The position numbers were made by a program, and so were the translations under genes. From contig NZ_JARUBE010000003.1 in NCBI RefSeq assembly GCF_029626035.1, forward strand, positions 6,138,001 through 6,202,000: DNA of 64,000 bases. The letters run 5' to 3'. Positions 50,773-59,710 of this stretch are shown here, in pieces (position 1 is the first letter of the stretch; every line of letters starts with the position of its first letter). A model generated the notes under the pieces. It was not told the DNA's origin. It was given only the letters and a program-made list of their open reading frames with translations, and ran no database searches. The DNA is from Micromonospora sp. WMMD980. GTDB lineage: Bacteria; Actinomycetota; Actinomycetes; Mycobacteriales; Micromonosporaceae.

Positions 50773-51588
50773 ATGACGTCGTCGTCCCCGTACGACCCGC
50801 CCGAACGTCCCGAACGTCCCGGGCTGCGCCGAATGCGGCGCCGCCGTCGGCGAGCGGTGCTGCTGCTGGCCATGCTCGTCGCGGCCACCGGCGGCGCGGT
50901 GGGGATCACCCGGCTGAGCGAGCCGTCGCGACCCGTGCGGGTTCCGCTCGCCGCCGAGCCCACGCTGATGCCGGACGCCGACACCGCGCCGCCGTCGGCC
51001 GGGCCGACCGGCTATCCGACCGCCGGCCCCGGCACCTTCGCGGTGGCCGGGGGCCGCTCACCGGTACGCGGCCACGCCGGCCCGCTGCGCCGCTACCGGG
51101 TCGAGGTCGAGCGGGGCGCCGGGCCGGACGTCGACGCGTTCGCCGCGACCGTCGACCGGGTGCTCGGGGACCCGCGCAGTTGGATCGCCTCCGGCCTGCT
51201 GCGGGTGCAGCGGGTGCCCGAGGCCGCCGCCGCCGACTTCACCGTCTACCTGGCCACGCCGGTCACGTCGGAGCGGATGTGCGCCGAGGGCGGCCTGCAC
51301 ACCGAGCGGTACACGTCCTGCCGGCTGCCCGGCCGGGTCGTGCTCAACCTGGCGCGCTGGATGACGGCGGTGCCCGACTACGGCGCCCCGCTCGACACCT
51401 ACCGGACCTACGTCATCAACCACGAGGTCGGGCACGAGTTCGGCGAGCTGCACCAGGCCTGCCCCCACCCCGGCGCACCCGCCCCGGTGATGCAGCAGCA
51501 GACGTACGGGCTGGACGGCTGCGTGCCGAACGCCTGGCCGTACGTCGGCGGGGTGCGCTACTCGGGCGAGCCGACCGACGGGGTCTGA
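50773..51588 (+). CDS. DUF3152 secreted metalloprotease-like protein, copy 2
   Basis: 271 residues with the same plan as copy 1: basic start, signal/anchor helix (AVLLLAMLVAATGGAVGI), linker, and DUF3152 with YVINHEVGHEFGELHQAC, CRLPGRVVLNLARW and PVMQQQTYGLDGCVPNAWPY. The zinc-ligand His residues are kept (HEVGH-x4-LH region), but the loop between them differs from copy 1 (EFGELH versus QLGHHH). About half the domain residues match copy 1, so the pair is an old tandem duplication. Confidence 0.88.
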   Translation: MTSSSPYDPPERPERPGLRRMRRRRRRAVLLLAMLVAATGGAVGITRLSEPSRPVRVPLAAEPTLMPDADTAPPSAGPTGYPTAGPGTFAVAGGRSPVRGHAGPLRRYRVEVERGAGPDVDAFAATVDRVLGDPRSWIASGLLRVQRVPEAAAADFTVYLATPVTSERMCAEGGLHTERYTSCRLPGRVVLNLARWMTAVPDYGAPLDTYRTYVINHEVGHEFGELHQACPHPGAPAPVMQQQTYGLDGCVPNAWPYVGGVRYSGEPTDGV

Positions 51589-51695
51589 GTTATTCCCGGT
51601 CCCGCAGTTCGGGCCGGGTGTCCCTCGTCATGGCCGATCCCCACCACGGCGAGCGACAATGGCTCGGTCCCACCGCCGATCCCGGGGAGTTCACC

Positions 51696-52877
51696 GTGTC
51701 GTTGCCCCCGCTCGTCGAGCCCGCCGCCGAGCTGACCGTTGACGAGATCCGCCGCTACTCGCGCCACCTGATCATCCCGGACGTCGGGGTCGAGGGGCAG
51801 AAGCGGCTGAAGAACGCCCGGGTGCTCTGCGTCGGCGCCGGCGGTCTCGGCTCGCCCGCCCTGATGTACCTCGCCGCCGCCGGTGTCGGCACGCTCGGCA
51901 TCATCGACTTCGACACCGTCGACGAGTCGAACCTCCAGCGCCAGATCATCCACGGCGTCTCCGACGTCGGCCGCTCCAAGGCCGAGTCCGCCGCCGCGTC
52001 GATCCGGGAGATCAATCCGCTGGTGCACGTGGAGATCCACAACACCGCGCTGGACCGGGAGAACGTCAAGGACATCTTCTCCCGCTACGACCTGATCGTC
52101 GACGGCACCGACAACTTCGCCACCCGCTACCTGGTCAACGACGCGGCCGTGCTGCTCGGCAAGCCGTACGTCTGGGGTTCGATCTACCGCTTCGACGGCC
52201 AGGCCTCGGTCTTCTGGGCCGAGCACGGCCCCTGCTACCGCTGCCTCTACCCGGAGCCCCCGCCGCCCGGCATGGTCCCGTCCTGCGCCGAGGGCGGCGT
52301 GCTCGGCGTGCTCTGCGCGTCCATCGGGTCGATCCAGGTCAACGAGGCGATCAAGCTGCTCGCCGGCATCGGCGAGCCGCTCGTCGGCCGGCTGATGGTC
52401 TACGACGCCCTGGAGATGAGCTACCGCAAGATCAAGGTCCGCAAGGACCCGAACTGCGCGCTCTGCGGCGAGAACCCCACGGTCACCAACCTGCTGGAAG
52501 ACTACGAGGACTTCTGCGGCGCGGTCTCCGAGGAGGCGCAGGAGGCGGTGGTCGACTCCACCATCACGGCGCTGGAGCTGAAGGAGTGGCAGGACGCCGG
52601 CAAGGACATCTTCCTGGTCGACGTCCGTGAGCCCGCCGAGTACGAGATCGTCCGGATCCCCGGCTCGACGCTGATCCCCAAGGGCGAGATCCTCTCCGGC
52701 GAGGCGCTGGCGAAGTTCCCGCAGGACCGGCAGATCGTGCTGCACTGCAAGTCCGGTGTGCGGTCCGCCGAGGCGCTGGCCGCGCTGAAGGCGGCCGGTT
52801 TCAAGGACTCGGTGCACGTGCAGGGCGGCGTGCTCTCCTGGGTCAAGCAGGTCGACCCGTCGCTGCCCTCGTACTGA
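51696..52877 (+). CDS. moeZ: MoeZ: adenylyltransferase and sulfurtransferase (ThiF + rhodanese)
   Basis: 393 residues. ThiF/E1 domain: ARVLCVGAGGLGSPALMYLA (ATP loop), DFDTVDESNLQRQIIHG, DGTDNFATRYLVND, zinc-type cysteines CYRCLYP and CALCGE. C-terminal rhodanese (about 285-393): LVDVREPAEYEIVRIPGSTL and the active Cys in LHCKSGVRSAEAL. It activates sulfur-carrier proteins (for example for molybdopterin, CysO) by adenylation and thiolation. GTG 51696 follows GGGGAG; frames upstream are shadow. A T-tract hairpin follows the stop. Confidence 0.95.
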   Translation: MSLPPLVEPAAELTVDEIRRYSRHLIIPDVGVEGQKRLKNARVLCVGAGGLGSPALMYLAAAGVGTLGIIDFDTVDESNLQRQIIHGVSDVGRSKAESAAASIREINPLVHVEIHNTALDRENVKDIFSRYDLIVDGTDNFATRYLVNDAAVLLGKPYVWGSIYRFDGQASVFWAEHGPCYRCLYPEPPPPGMVPSCAEGGVLGVLCASIGSIQVNEAIKLLAGIGEPLVGRLMVYDALEMSYRKIKVRKDPNCALCGENPTVTNLLEDYEDFCGAVSEEAQEAVVDSTITALELKEWQDAGKDIFLVDVREPAEYEIVRIPGSTLIPKGEILSGEALAKFPQDRQIVLHCKSGVRSAEALAALKAAGFKDSVHVQGGVLSWVKQVDPSLPSY

Positions 52878-52896
52878 TCCGTCGACCGCCCGAAGG

Positions 52897-52942
52897 CCCC
52901 GTCACTCGCGCAGGCATCCACGCCCGTGAGTGATGGGGTTTT
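52897..52942 (+). terminator. Intrinsic terminator of moeZ
   Basis: CCCCGTCACTCGCG (52897-52910) pairs with CCGTGAGTGATGGGG-type sequence (right arm 52925-52938) with two wobble pairs, then TTTT (52939-52942). Loop about 14 bases. It is 20 bp after the stop and the only hairpin noted here with a proper T run. Confidence 0.8.
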
Positions 52943-53036
52943 CGCGCCTTGTGCCCCCCGACCGCCCGGCGGTCCTCGGTAAACCCTGGCCGAGCTACCG
53001 AGGCGTAACCGCGTCCGCGCAGGTAGCGTCACCGCC

Positions 53037-53981
53037 GTGGTCGATCTGGAAGCGGCGATCGGGTTCGTCGTGGCACACGGGGACGCGGTGGACCGCGCCC
53101 GCCTGTCCCGGTTGCGCTCCGGCGCGCCGGCGTCGCCGGAGCTGCTCGACGCGGCGGAGTCCGGCCAGACCCTCGGCGGCGGCTGGCCCGCCGTCCTCGG
53201 CGGTGAGGTCGCCTCGGTCGACGCGACCTGCTTCCGCCTGTCCGAGTTGGACGACCTCGGCGCGCTGGGCCGCCCCGCCGCCCGGCACGCGCTCGACTGG
53301 CTGGCCAGCGGCCAACTCGCCGACGGCGGCTGGGACGAGCATGTGTCGCTCGCCGGGTTCGCGCCGGAGTGGGCCACCCCCGGCGACCCGGAGGCGCGGT
53401 TCTACCTGACCGCCGGCGCCGGGTTCTGGCTCACCGTGGCCGGGCTGGACGCCCGCGCCGCCGGGCCGCTCGACCACCGGGTCGGCGGGGCGTACGCCGG
53501 TGTGGTCCAGGCGGCGGCGCACACGCTCGCCGCGCAGCTCGCGCCGGACGGCGCCTGGCCGTCGTTCCTGCCGGCCGGGTGGCTGGCCGCGGCCGTGCTG
53601 CACCGGCAGCAGATGTTCCTGGAGTCGGCCCGGATCCAGGCGATCCTCGCCGACCGGCTCCCGGAGATGTCCCCGGCCGACGTGGCCTGGCTCGCCGCCA
53701 CGCTGCGGCGGGTGGAGGTGGGCGAGGAGCAGTGGCTGCTGGTCTCGGCCCGGCGGCGGCTCGCCGAGACGCAGCGCAGCGACGGCGGCTGGGACAGCGA
53801 CGACGGCCACCAGTTCGACGTGCACACCACGCTGCGCGCGATCCGGGCCTGCCGCCCGAACGTTCCGGAGGCCCCGCGCGCCGGCGCGCAGTTCGTGGTG
53901 CCGCCCACCGTCACGCTGCCCGCGCCGCGCTCGGGTGAGCCCCCGGCGACACCGGCCGGCGGCCCCCTCCAGGTGGCCTAG
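53037..53981 (+). CDS. Alpha/alpha-toroid (prenyltransferase/squalene-oxidase repeat) protein
   Basis: 314 residues of helix pairs with QW-like repeats typical of class II cyclase or prenyltransferase beta-type toroids: LASGQLADGGWDEHVSLAG, AAQLAPDGAWPSFLPAG and LAETQRSDGGWDSDDGHQ. The DxDD cyclase motif is not evident, so it is probably not a terpene cyclase. No signal peptide. GTG 53037 (VDLEAAIGFVVAHGDAVDR). Function unknown; the convergent proA gene ends only 9 bp beyond its stop. Confidence 0.78.
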   Translation: MVDLEAAIGFVVAHGDAVDRARLSRLRSGAPASPELLDAAESGQTLGGGWPAVLGGEVASVDATCFRLSELDDLGALGRPAARHALDWLASGQLADGGWDEHVSLAGFAPEWATPGDPEARFYLTAGAGFWLTVAGLDARAAGPLDHRVGGAYAGVVQAAAHTLAAQLAPDGAWPSFLPAGWLAAAVLHRQQMFLESARIQAILADRLPEMSPADVAWLAATLRRVEVGEEQWLLVSARRRLAETQRSDGGWDSDDGHQFDVHTTLRAIRACRPNVPEAPRAGAQFVVPPTVTLPAPRSGEPPATPAGGPLQVA

Positions 53982-53990
53982 ACGGGTCGC

Positions 53991-55232
53991 TCAGCGGAGG
54001 TGGCCGTCGCCGGTCACCACGTACTTCGTGCTGGTCAGCTCCGGCAGACCCATCGGGCCGCGGGCGTGCAGCTTCTGGGTGGAGATGCCGATCTCGGCGC
54101 CGAAGCCGAACTCGCCGCCGTCGGTGAACCGGGTCGACGCGTTGACCATGACCGCGGCGGCGTCCACCCGGGCCACGAACTCCCGGGCCGCCCGCTGCGA
54201 GTCGGTGACGATCGCCTCGGTGTGCCCGGTGCCGTAGCGCCGGATGTGCGCGACCGCCGCGTCGAGCGAGTCGACCACGGCGACCGAGATGTCGGCGGAG
54301 AGGTATTCGGTGGCCAAGTCCTCCTCGGTCGCCGGCACCACGGCGGGGGAGTGCGCGGCGACCTCGGCGGTGCCGTGCACGGTCACCCCGGCGTCGGCGA
54401 ACGCGGTCAGCACCGCCGGCAGGAACGTGTCCGCCACGTCCCGGTGCACCAGCAGCGACTCGGCGGTGTTGCAGGTGGACAGCCGCTGCGTCTTGGCGTT
54501 CAGCGTGATCGCGAGCGCCTTGCCGAGGTCGGCGGCGGCGTCCACGTACACGTGGCAGTTGCCCACCCCGGTCTCGATCACCGGCACCGTCGACTCCTCG
54601 ATCACGGTGCGGATCAGCGACGCGCCGCCACGGGGGATCAGCACGTCGACCAGGCCGCGGGCCCGCATCAGCTCCTTGACCGAGTCGCGCGAGGTGGAGT
54701 CGAGCAGTTGCACCGCGTCGGCCGGCAGGCCGGCTCCGGCGACCGCGTCGCGGAGCACCGCGACCAGCGCCGCGTTCGAGTGCGCCGCCGAGGAGGAGCC
54801 ACGCAGCAGCGCCGCGTTGCCGGATTTCAGGCAGATCCCGGCCGCGTCGACGGTCACGTTCGGTCGGCCCTCGTAGACGATGCCGACCACCCCGAACGGC
54901 ACCCGCACCTGGCGCAGCTCCAGCCCGTTCGGCAGGGTGGAGCCGCGGACCACCTCGCCGACCGGGTCGGGCAGCGCGGCCATCTGGCGCAGCGCGTCGG
55001 CGATGGCGGCGACCCGGCCCTCGTCGAGGGCGAGCCGGTCCAGCACGGCCGCGCTCAGCCCGGCGTCGCGCCCGGCCGCCAGGTCCGTCGCGTTCCCCGA
55101 CAGAACCTCCGGGGTACGCGCCACCAGCGCGTCGGCCATCGCGTGCAGCGCGGCGTCCTTGACGGTACGGGTGGCCGTGGCGAGATCCTCCGCCGCGTCC
55201 CGGGCCCGGCGGGCCTGCTCGACGACGCTCAT
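53991..55232 (-). CDS. proA: Glutamate-5-semialdehyde dehydrogenase (gamma-glutamyl phosphate reductase)
   Basis: 413 residues, typical length. Signatures: [52 protein letters not shown], the catalytic Cys in [15 protein letters not shown] and [10 protein letters not shown] near the end. It reduces gamma-glutamyl phosphate to the semialdehyde with NADPH, second step of proline synthesis. ATG 55232 follows AAGGAG (GCGAAGGAGCGCACG). proB is 71 bp upstream, with a hairpin between them. Confidence 0.95.
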   Translation of the reverse strand: MSVVEQARRARDAAEDLATATRTVKDAALHAMADALVARTPEVLSGNATDLAAGRDAGLSAAVLDRLALDEGRVAAIADALRQMAALPDPVGEVVRGSTLPNGLELRQVRVPFGVVGIVYEGRPNVTVDAAGICLKSGNAALLRGSSSAAHSNAALVAVLRDAVAGAGLPADAVQLLDSTSRDSVKELMRARGLVDVLIPRGGASLIRTVIEESTVPVIETGVGNCHVYVDAAADLGKALAITLNAKTQRLSTCNTAESLLVHRDVADTFLPAVLTAFADAGVTVHGTAEVAAHSPAVVPATEEDLATEYLSADISVAVVDSLDAAVAHIRRYGTGHTEAIVTDSQRAAREFVARVDAAAVMVNASTRFTDGGEFGFGAEIGISTQKLHARGPMGLPELTSTKYVVTGDGHLR

Positions 55233-55256
55233 CGTGCGCTCCTTCGCAGAGATGTT

Positions 55257-55304
55257 AGGAGAGGCCCCCTGTTATGCAGAATGCGTTAACAGGGGGCCCC
55301 TCCT
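55257..55304 (-). terminator. Hairpin between proB and proA
   Basis: A stem of about 18 bp with one mismatch, arms 55257-55274 and 55287-55304, loop TGCAGAATGCGT. Its outer end touches the proB stop codon (55304-55306). On the minus strand the core reads GGGGCCCCC-TGTTAACGC-ATTC, the same family as the element at 38281-38324. Lying within the operon, it could cause partial termination or stabilise mRNA ends. Confidence 0.75.
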
Positions 55305-56413
55305 TACAACAAAACGAGGTCGTCTCGGTGGACGACCTCTCGTTCGTAGGCCGGGCCCAGGGCCGCGGCGAGTTCCGAGGTGGAGCGGCCGAGCAGGCCG
55401 GGCAGTTCCACCGCGTCGTAGTTGACCAGCCCGCGGGCCACCGGTGCGCCGGCGGTGTCGACCAGGTCCACCGGGTCCCCGGCGGTGAACGCGCCGTCGA
55501 CGGCGGTGATGCCGGCCGGCAGCAGCGACTTGCGCCGGCCCACCACTGCCTGCACCGCGCCCGGGTCGAGGTGCAGCCGGCCGCGCGGCGCGGTGGCGTG
55601 CGCCAGCCAGAACAGCCGGGCGGCCGGGCGGCGGCTGCTGGCGTGGAAGAACGTGCCGACCGGGTCGCCGGCCAGCGCCGGGCCGGCCAGCGGCGCGGCG
55701 GTGAGCACGACCGGGATGCCGAAGCCGGTGGCGATGCGGGCCGCCTCGACCTTGGTCACCATGCCGCCGGTGCCCACCCCGGCCCGGCCGGCCCCGCCGA
55801 CGTCCACGCCGGCCAGGTCGCCCTCGCCGTGCACCTCGGTGATCCGGGTGCTGCCGGGGCGGGCCGGGTCGCCGGTCCAGAGCGCGTCCACGTCGGAGAG
55901 CAGCACCAGCAGGTCGGCGTCGACCAGCGCGGCCACCAGCGCGGCGAGGCGATCGTTGTCGCCGAACCGGATCTCCTCGGTGGCCACCGTGTCGTTCTCG
56001 TTGACGATCGGCACGGCCCGCAGGTCGAGCAGCTTGCGCAGCGTGCGGTAGGCGTTGCGGTAGTGCGCCCGCCGGGTGACGTCGTCGACGGTGAGCAGCA
56101 CCTGCCCGACGGTGCGCCCGTGCCGGGCGAACGCGGTCGCGTAGCGCCCGATGAGCAGGCCCTGGCCCACGCTGGCGGCGGCCTGCTGGGTGGCCAGGTC
56201 ACGCGGGCGCCGGGTCAGCCGGAGCGGGGCGAGGCCGGCGGCGATCGCGCCGGAGGAGACCAGCACCACCTCGCGCCCCTGGGCGGTCAGCGCGCCGAGC
56301 GTGTCGACGAGCGCGTCGACCCGGGCGTCGTCGAGGCCGCCCGCCGCCGTGGTCAGCGAGGACGAACCGATCTTGACCACGATCCGGCGGGCCGAGGTGA
56401 CTGCGTCGCGCAC
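55304..56413 (-). CDS. proB: Glutamate 5-kinase with PUA domain
   Basis: 369 residues from GTG 56413 (VRDAVTSARRIVVKIGSSSL). Amino-acid-kinase motifs: VVKIGSSSLTT, VLVSSGAIAAG, VNENDTVATEEIRFGDNDRL and GTGGMVTKVEAA. The last 80 residues form the PUA domain (GRLHLDPGAVQAVVGRRKSL). It makes gamma-glutamyl phosphate, the committed step of proline synthesis and feedback-inhibited in known enzymes. ORF extends to 56461 but those residues are not conserved. Upstream of proA. Confidence 0.95.
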   Translation of the reverse strand: MRDAVTSARRIVVKIGSSSLTTAAGGLDDARVDALVDTLGALTAQGREVVLVSSGAIAAGLAPLRLTRRPRDLATQQAAASVGQGLLIGRYATAFARHGRTVGQVLLTVDDVTRRAHYRNAYRTLRKLLDLRAVPIVNENDTVATEEIRFGDNDRLAALVAALVDADLLVLLSDVDALWTGDPARPGSTRITEVHGEGDLAGVDVGGAGRAGVGTGGMVTKVEAARIATGFGIPVVLTAAPLAGPALAGDPVGTFFHASSRRPAARLFWLAHATAPRGRLHLDPGAVQAVVGRRKSLLPAGITAVDGAFTAGDPVDLVDTAGAPVARGLVNYDAVELPGLLGRSTSELAAALGPAYEREVVHRDDLVLL

Positions 56414-56474
56414 CCGACCATTCTGCGGGTTGCGATCCGCGACGCCGTGGCGCGTTCCCATATCGTGGCAGCTC

Positions 56475-56795
56475 GTGACACCTGACGAGTATGTCGAGGC
56501 GGTGCTGGCGCTGGTCGAGCGGATCCCGCCGGGCCGGGCGATGTCCTACGGGGCGGTGGCCGACGCGCTGGCCGAACGGTCCGGGCGGGCGTCGGCGCGG
56601 CTGGTCGGCTCGATCATGGCGCGGCACGGTGGCGGGGTGCCGTGGCACCGGGTGGTGAACGCGGCCGGCCGGCTGCCGCCGGGGCACGAGCGGGCGGCCC
56701 GGACCCGGTTGCGCGCCGAGGGGTGCCCGATGCGCGGGGACCGGGTGGACCTGACGGCGGCGGCCTGGTCGCCGGAGGAGGGGATGCGACCGTGA
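56475..56795 (+). CDS. Alkyltransferase-like protein (ATL), MGMT family without the active Cys
   Basis: 106 residues of the MGMT C-terminal domain: IPPGRAMSYGAVADAL, ASARLVGSIMARH, then PWHRVVNAAGRL, where canonical enzymes have PCHRV, so the acceptor Cys is Trp. This is the diagnostic of ATL proteins, which bind O6-alkylguanine and recruit nucleotide excision repair rather than repairing directly. GTG 56475 (VTPDEYVEAVLALV) is preferred. It sits 26 bp before the MFS gene, on the same strand, and divergent from proB. Confidence 0.9.
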   Translation: MTPDEYVEAVLALVERIPPGRAMSYGAVADALAERSGRASARLVGSIMARHGGGVPWHRVVNAAGRLPPGHERAARTRLRAEGCPMRGDRVDLTAAAWSPEEGMRP

Positions 56796-56821
56796 CCATA
56801 ACGTGAGTAGCATTCGGCTCC

Positions 56822-58171
56822 ATGACCGCTTCGGGCCTGCCCCGCCGGGTGCACCTCGGATACGCGTCGGGATCGCTGGTCACCGGCGCGTTCGGGACCG
56901 TGCCCGGGCTGCTCCTGCTGCCCTACCTCACCGACACGCTCGGTGTCGCGGCCGGGCTCGCCGCGCTGCTGGTGCTCCTGCCGAAGGCGTGGGACGTACT
57001 GGTCAACCCGGTCGCCGGGCGGATCTCCGACCGGACCCGCTCCCGGTGGGGCGCCCGCCGGCCCTGGCTGCTCGGCGGCGGGCTGGCGCTGGCCGTGCTG
57101 TTCGCCTCGATCTTCGCCGCGCCGTTCGCGCGCGGCCCGGCCGCCGCCGCGTACGTGGCGCTGGCGTTCCTGGCCACCGCCACCGCGTTCGCATTCTTCC
57201 AGGTGCCCTACGTGGCGATGCCGGCCGAGCTGACCGCCGACCCGGCGGAGCGTACCCGGATGATGACCTGGCGGATCGCGGTGCTCGCGCTGGCCATCCT
57301 GGTCTCCGGCGCGGTCGCCCCGGCGGTGGTGGCCGCCGGCGGTGACGGCGTGCCCGGCCACCGGTGGATGGGCCTGTTCGTCGCGGCGCTGATCGTCCTC
57401 GGCACGCTCGGCGTGTTCCTCGGCACCCGGTCGGCGCCGGCCGGCACGGTGGCGGAGAGCGAGCCGAGCCTGCGCGCCCAGCTCGCGGTCGCCGCAGGCA
57501 ACCGGCCGTTCCGGGCGCTGCTGGCCTGCTTCGTGATCCAGTCCGCCGGGGTCGCCACCGTGCTGGCCGGCGTCAAGTACTTCGCCGACCAGGTGCTGCG
57601 CGCGCCGGACAGCGGCCCCACGCTGCTGTTCGCCTGCTTCGTCGCGCCGGCCCTGCTGGTCATGCCGCTGTGGAGCCGGGCCGGCGCCCGGCTGGGCAAG
57701 CGCACCTCGCTGGTCGCCGCGTCGCTGCTCTTCGCGGCCGGCGCGCTCGCCCTGGTCGCCGCGCCCGCGCTGCCGGCCGCCGCAGTGTACGCGGTGGTCG
57801 CGCTGATCGGCGTCGGGTACGCCGGCCAGCAGGTCTTCGCGCTGTCCATGCTGCCCGACTGCATCGCCCACGACACCGCGCGCACCGGCCGCCGGCAGGC
57901 CGGCGTGTTCACCGGGCTGTGGACCGCCGGCGAGACGTTCGGCCTGGCCCTGGGGCCGGGCATCTACGGCCTGGTGCTTCAGCTCTCCGGCTACGTCTCC
58001 TCGTCGACCGGGTCCGCCGCCGCCCAGCCGGCCACCGCCCGGCTCGGCGTGCTGCTCGGCTTCACCGTGCTGCCGGCCCTGCTCGTGGTCGCCCCGGTGG
58101 TGCTGCTGCGCGGCTACCCGCTCACCCCGGCCCAGTTGTCCACCGGGGTCACGCCGGCGGTGCGGGCGTGA
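56822..58171 (+). CDS. MFS/GPH-type transporter
   Basis: 449 residues with about 12 membrane segments. The first half has LLPYLTDTLGVAAGLAALL, VLVNPVAGRISDRTRSRWGA (the GPH/MFS loop 2-3 motif DxxxxxxGxRR) and RRPWLLGGG; the second half starts near LLACFVIQSAGVATVLAGVK. This is the glycoside-pentoside-hexuronide/lysophospholipid type. Cargo unknown. The gene is followed by a decarboxylase 46 bp downstream, suggesting a shared substrate or product. Confidence 0.85.
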   Translation: MTASGLPRRVHLGYASGSLVTGAFGTVPGLLLLPYLTDTLGVAAGLAALLVLLPKAWDVLVNPVAGRISDRTRSRWGARRPWLLGGGLALAVLFASIFAAPFARGPAAAAYVALAFLATATAFAFFQVPYVAMPAELTADPAERTRMMTWRIAVLALAILVSGAVAPAVVAAGGDGVPGHRWMGLFVAALIVLGTLGVFLGTRSAPAGTVAESEPSLRAQLAVAAGNRPFRALLACFVIQSAGVATVLAGVKYFADQVLRAPDSGPTLLFACFVAPALLVMPLWSRAGARLGKRTSLVAASLLFAAGALALVAAPALPAAAVYAVVALIGVGYAGQQVFALSMLPDCIAHDTARTGRRQAGVFTGLWTAGETFGLALGPGIYGLVLQLSGYVSSSTGSAAAQPATARLGVLLGFTVLPALLVVAPVVLLRGYPLTPAQLSTGVTPAVRA

Positions 58172-58217
58172 TCCGCCTGCCGGCCGCGGACCGACACGAG
58201 AGGAACGTCCGAGACCG

Positions 58218-59696
58218 ATGACCGAGACGGCAGGAACGGGCGCGCTGCCCGCCGAGGGGCTGCCCGCCACGCGGGTGCTCGACGAGATCCGGGCGTTGCG
58301 GGCGGCCGACCGGCCGACGCACGGCGGCCGGCTCTTCGCCTACGTCTACGACCCCGGCGTGGCCGGGCTGGACGAGCTGGCCCAGGCCGCGTACGCGGAG
58401 AGCGCGCACGTGAACGGCCTCGACCCGACCGCCTTCCCGTCGCTGCTGGCGATGGAGAACGCACTGGTCGCCGCCGCGGCCCGGCTGCTCGGCGGCGGTC
58501 CCGGCACGAGCGCGCCGGACGTCGTCGGCAGCGTCACCGGCGGCGGCACCGAATCGCTGCTGCTCGCCGTCAAGGCGGCCCGGGACGCCCGGCCCGACCT
58601 CGCCGAACCGCGGATCGTGGTGCCGGCCAGCGCGCACGCCGCGTTCGCCAAGGCGGCGCACTACCTGCGGGTGGCGCTGGACCGGGTGCCGGTCGACCCG
58701 GTGACGCTGCGTCCGGCGCTGGACGAGGTGGCCGCCGCGATCCGGCCGGAGACAGTCCTGGTGGTCGCGTCCGCCCCGTCGTACGCGCACGGCGTCGTCG
58801 ACCCGGTCGCCGAGATCGCCGCCGTCGCGGCGGCCGCCGGGGTGCGCTGTCACGTGGACGCCTGCTTCGGCGGCTGGGCGCTGCCCTGGCTGCGCCGGCT
58901 CGGCGTGCCGGTGCCCGCATTCGACTTCGCCGTGGACGGGGTCACCTCGATCTCGGTGGACCTGCACAAATACGCGTACGCGCCGAAGGGGGTGTCGGTG
59001 CTGCTGCACCGGGACGCCGCGTGCCGCGCCCCGCAGTTCTTCGCGTACGCGGACTGGCCCGGCTACACGATGGTCAACCCGGTGATCGCCTCGACCCGCT
59101 CCGGCGGACCGATCGCCGCCGCGTACGCCACCCTGCGCCACCTGGGTGAGGACGGCTACCTGCGGCTGGCCGCGTCGACCCGGGATGCGGTCGCCGGACT
59201 GGCCGACGCGGTGCGGACGACCGACGGCCTGCGGCTGATGGCCGAACCGGAGTCCACAGTGGTCTGCTTCACCGCCGACGACCCGAAGCTGGACCTGTTC
59301 GTGCTGGTCGACGAGCTGACCGCGCGTGGCTGGCACACCCAGCCCCAGCTCCGGTACGCCGACCTGCCGGCCAGCGTGCACCTCACGGTGACCGCCGCGG
59401 TCGCGCCCCGGGTGGCCGAGTTCGCCCCGGCGCTGGCCGACGCGGTGGCGGCGACACGGACCGCCGGCCCGGTTCAGCTGCCGCCGGAACTGGTGGCGCT
59501 GGCCGGCGGCCTCGCCCCGGAGGCGCTCACCCCGGCGCTGGTGGCCGGGCTGGCCGAGGGGCTGGGCCTGGGCGGCGGCGCCGGTGTGCCGGACCGGATG
59601 GCGGTGGTCAACACGCTGCTCGACGCCGCCCCGGCGGCGGTGCGCGAGCGGCTGCTCGCCGAGTTCGTCGGGCTGCTCCAACGCCCGGCCTGGTGA
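58218..59696 (+). CDS. PLP-dependent group II decarboxylase / sphingosine-phosphate-lyase-like
   Basis: 492 residues. PLP-binding features: GSVTGGGTESLLLAVKAARD, HVDACFGGWALPWLRRLG (Asp of the pyridine nitrogen) and SVDLHKYAYAPKGVSVLLHR with the PLP lysine in HK. The SVDLHKY-APKG form is closer to sphingosine-1-phosphate lyases than to glutamate decarboxylases. Product could be an aldehyde or amine; substrate not predictable. ATG 58218 follows GAGAGGAACGT. Head-to-tail with the MFS gene. Confidence 0.85.
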   Translation: MTETAGTGALPAEGLPATRVLDEIRALRAADRPTHGGRLFAYVYDPGVAGLDELAQAAYAESAHVNGLDPTAFPSLLAMENALVAAAARLLGGGPGTSAPDVVGSVTGGGTESLLLAVKAARDARPDLAEPRIVVPASAHAAFAKAAHYLRVALDRVPVDPVTLRPALDEVAAAIRPETVLVVASAPSYAHGVVDPVAEIAAVAAAAGVRCHVDACFGGWALPWLRRLGVPVPAFDFAVDGVTSISVDLHKYAYAPKGVSVLLHRDAACRAPQFFAYADWPGYTMVNPVIASTRSGGPIAAAYATLRHLGEDGYLRLAASTRDAVAGLADAVRTTDGLRLMAEPESTVVCFTADDPKLDLFVLVDELTARGWHTQPQLRYADLPASVHLTVTAAVAPRVAEFAPALADAVAATRTAGPVQLPPELVALAGGLAPEALTPALVAGLAEGLGLGGGAGVPDRMAVVNTLLDAAPAAVRERLLAEFVGLLQRPAW

Positions 59697-59710
59697 CCGG
59701 GCGGCGACCC

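Noticed and set aside
53037..53981. Terpene cyclase
   Set aside because: QW-like repeats are present but no DxDD or catalytic acid motif was found, and the length is half that of a cyclase.
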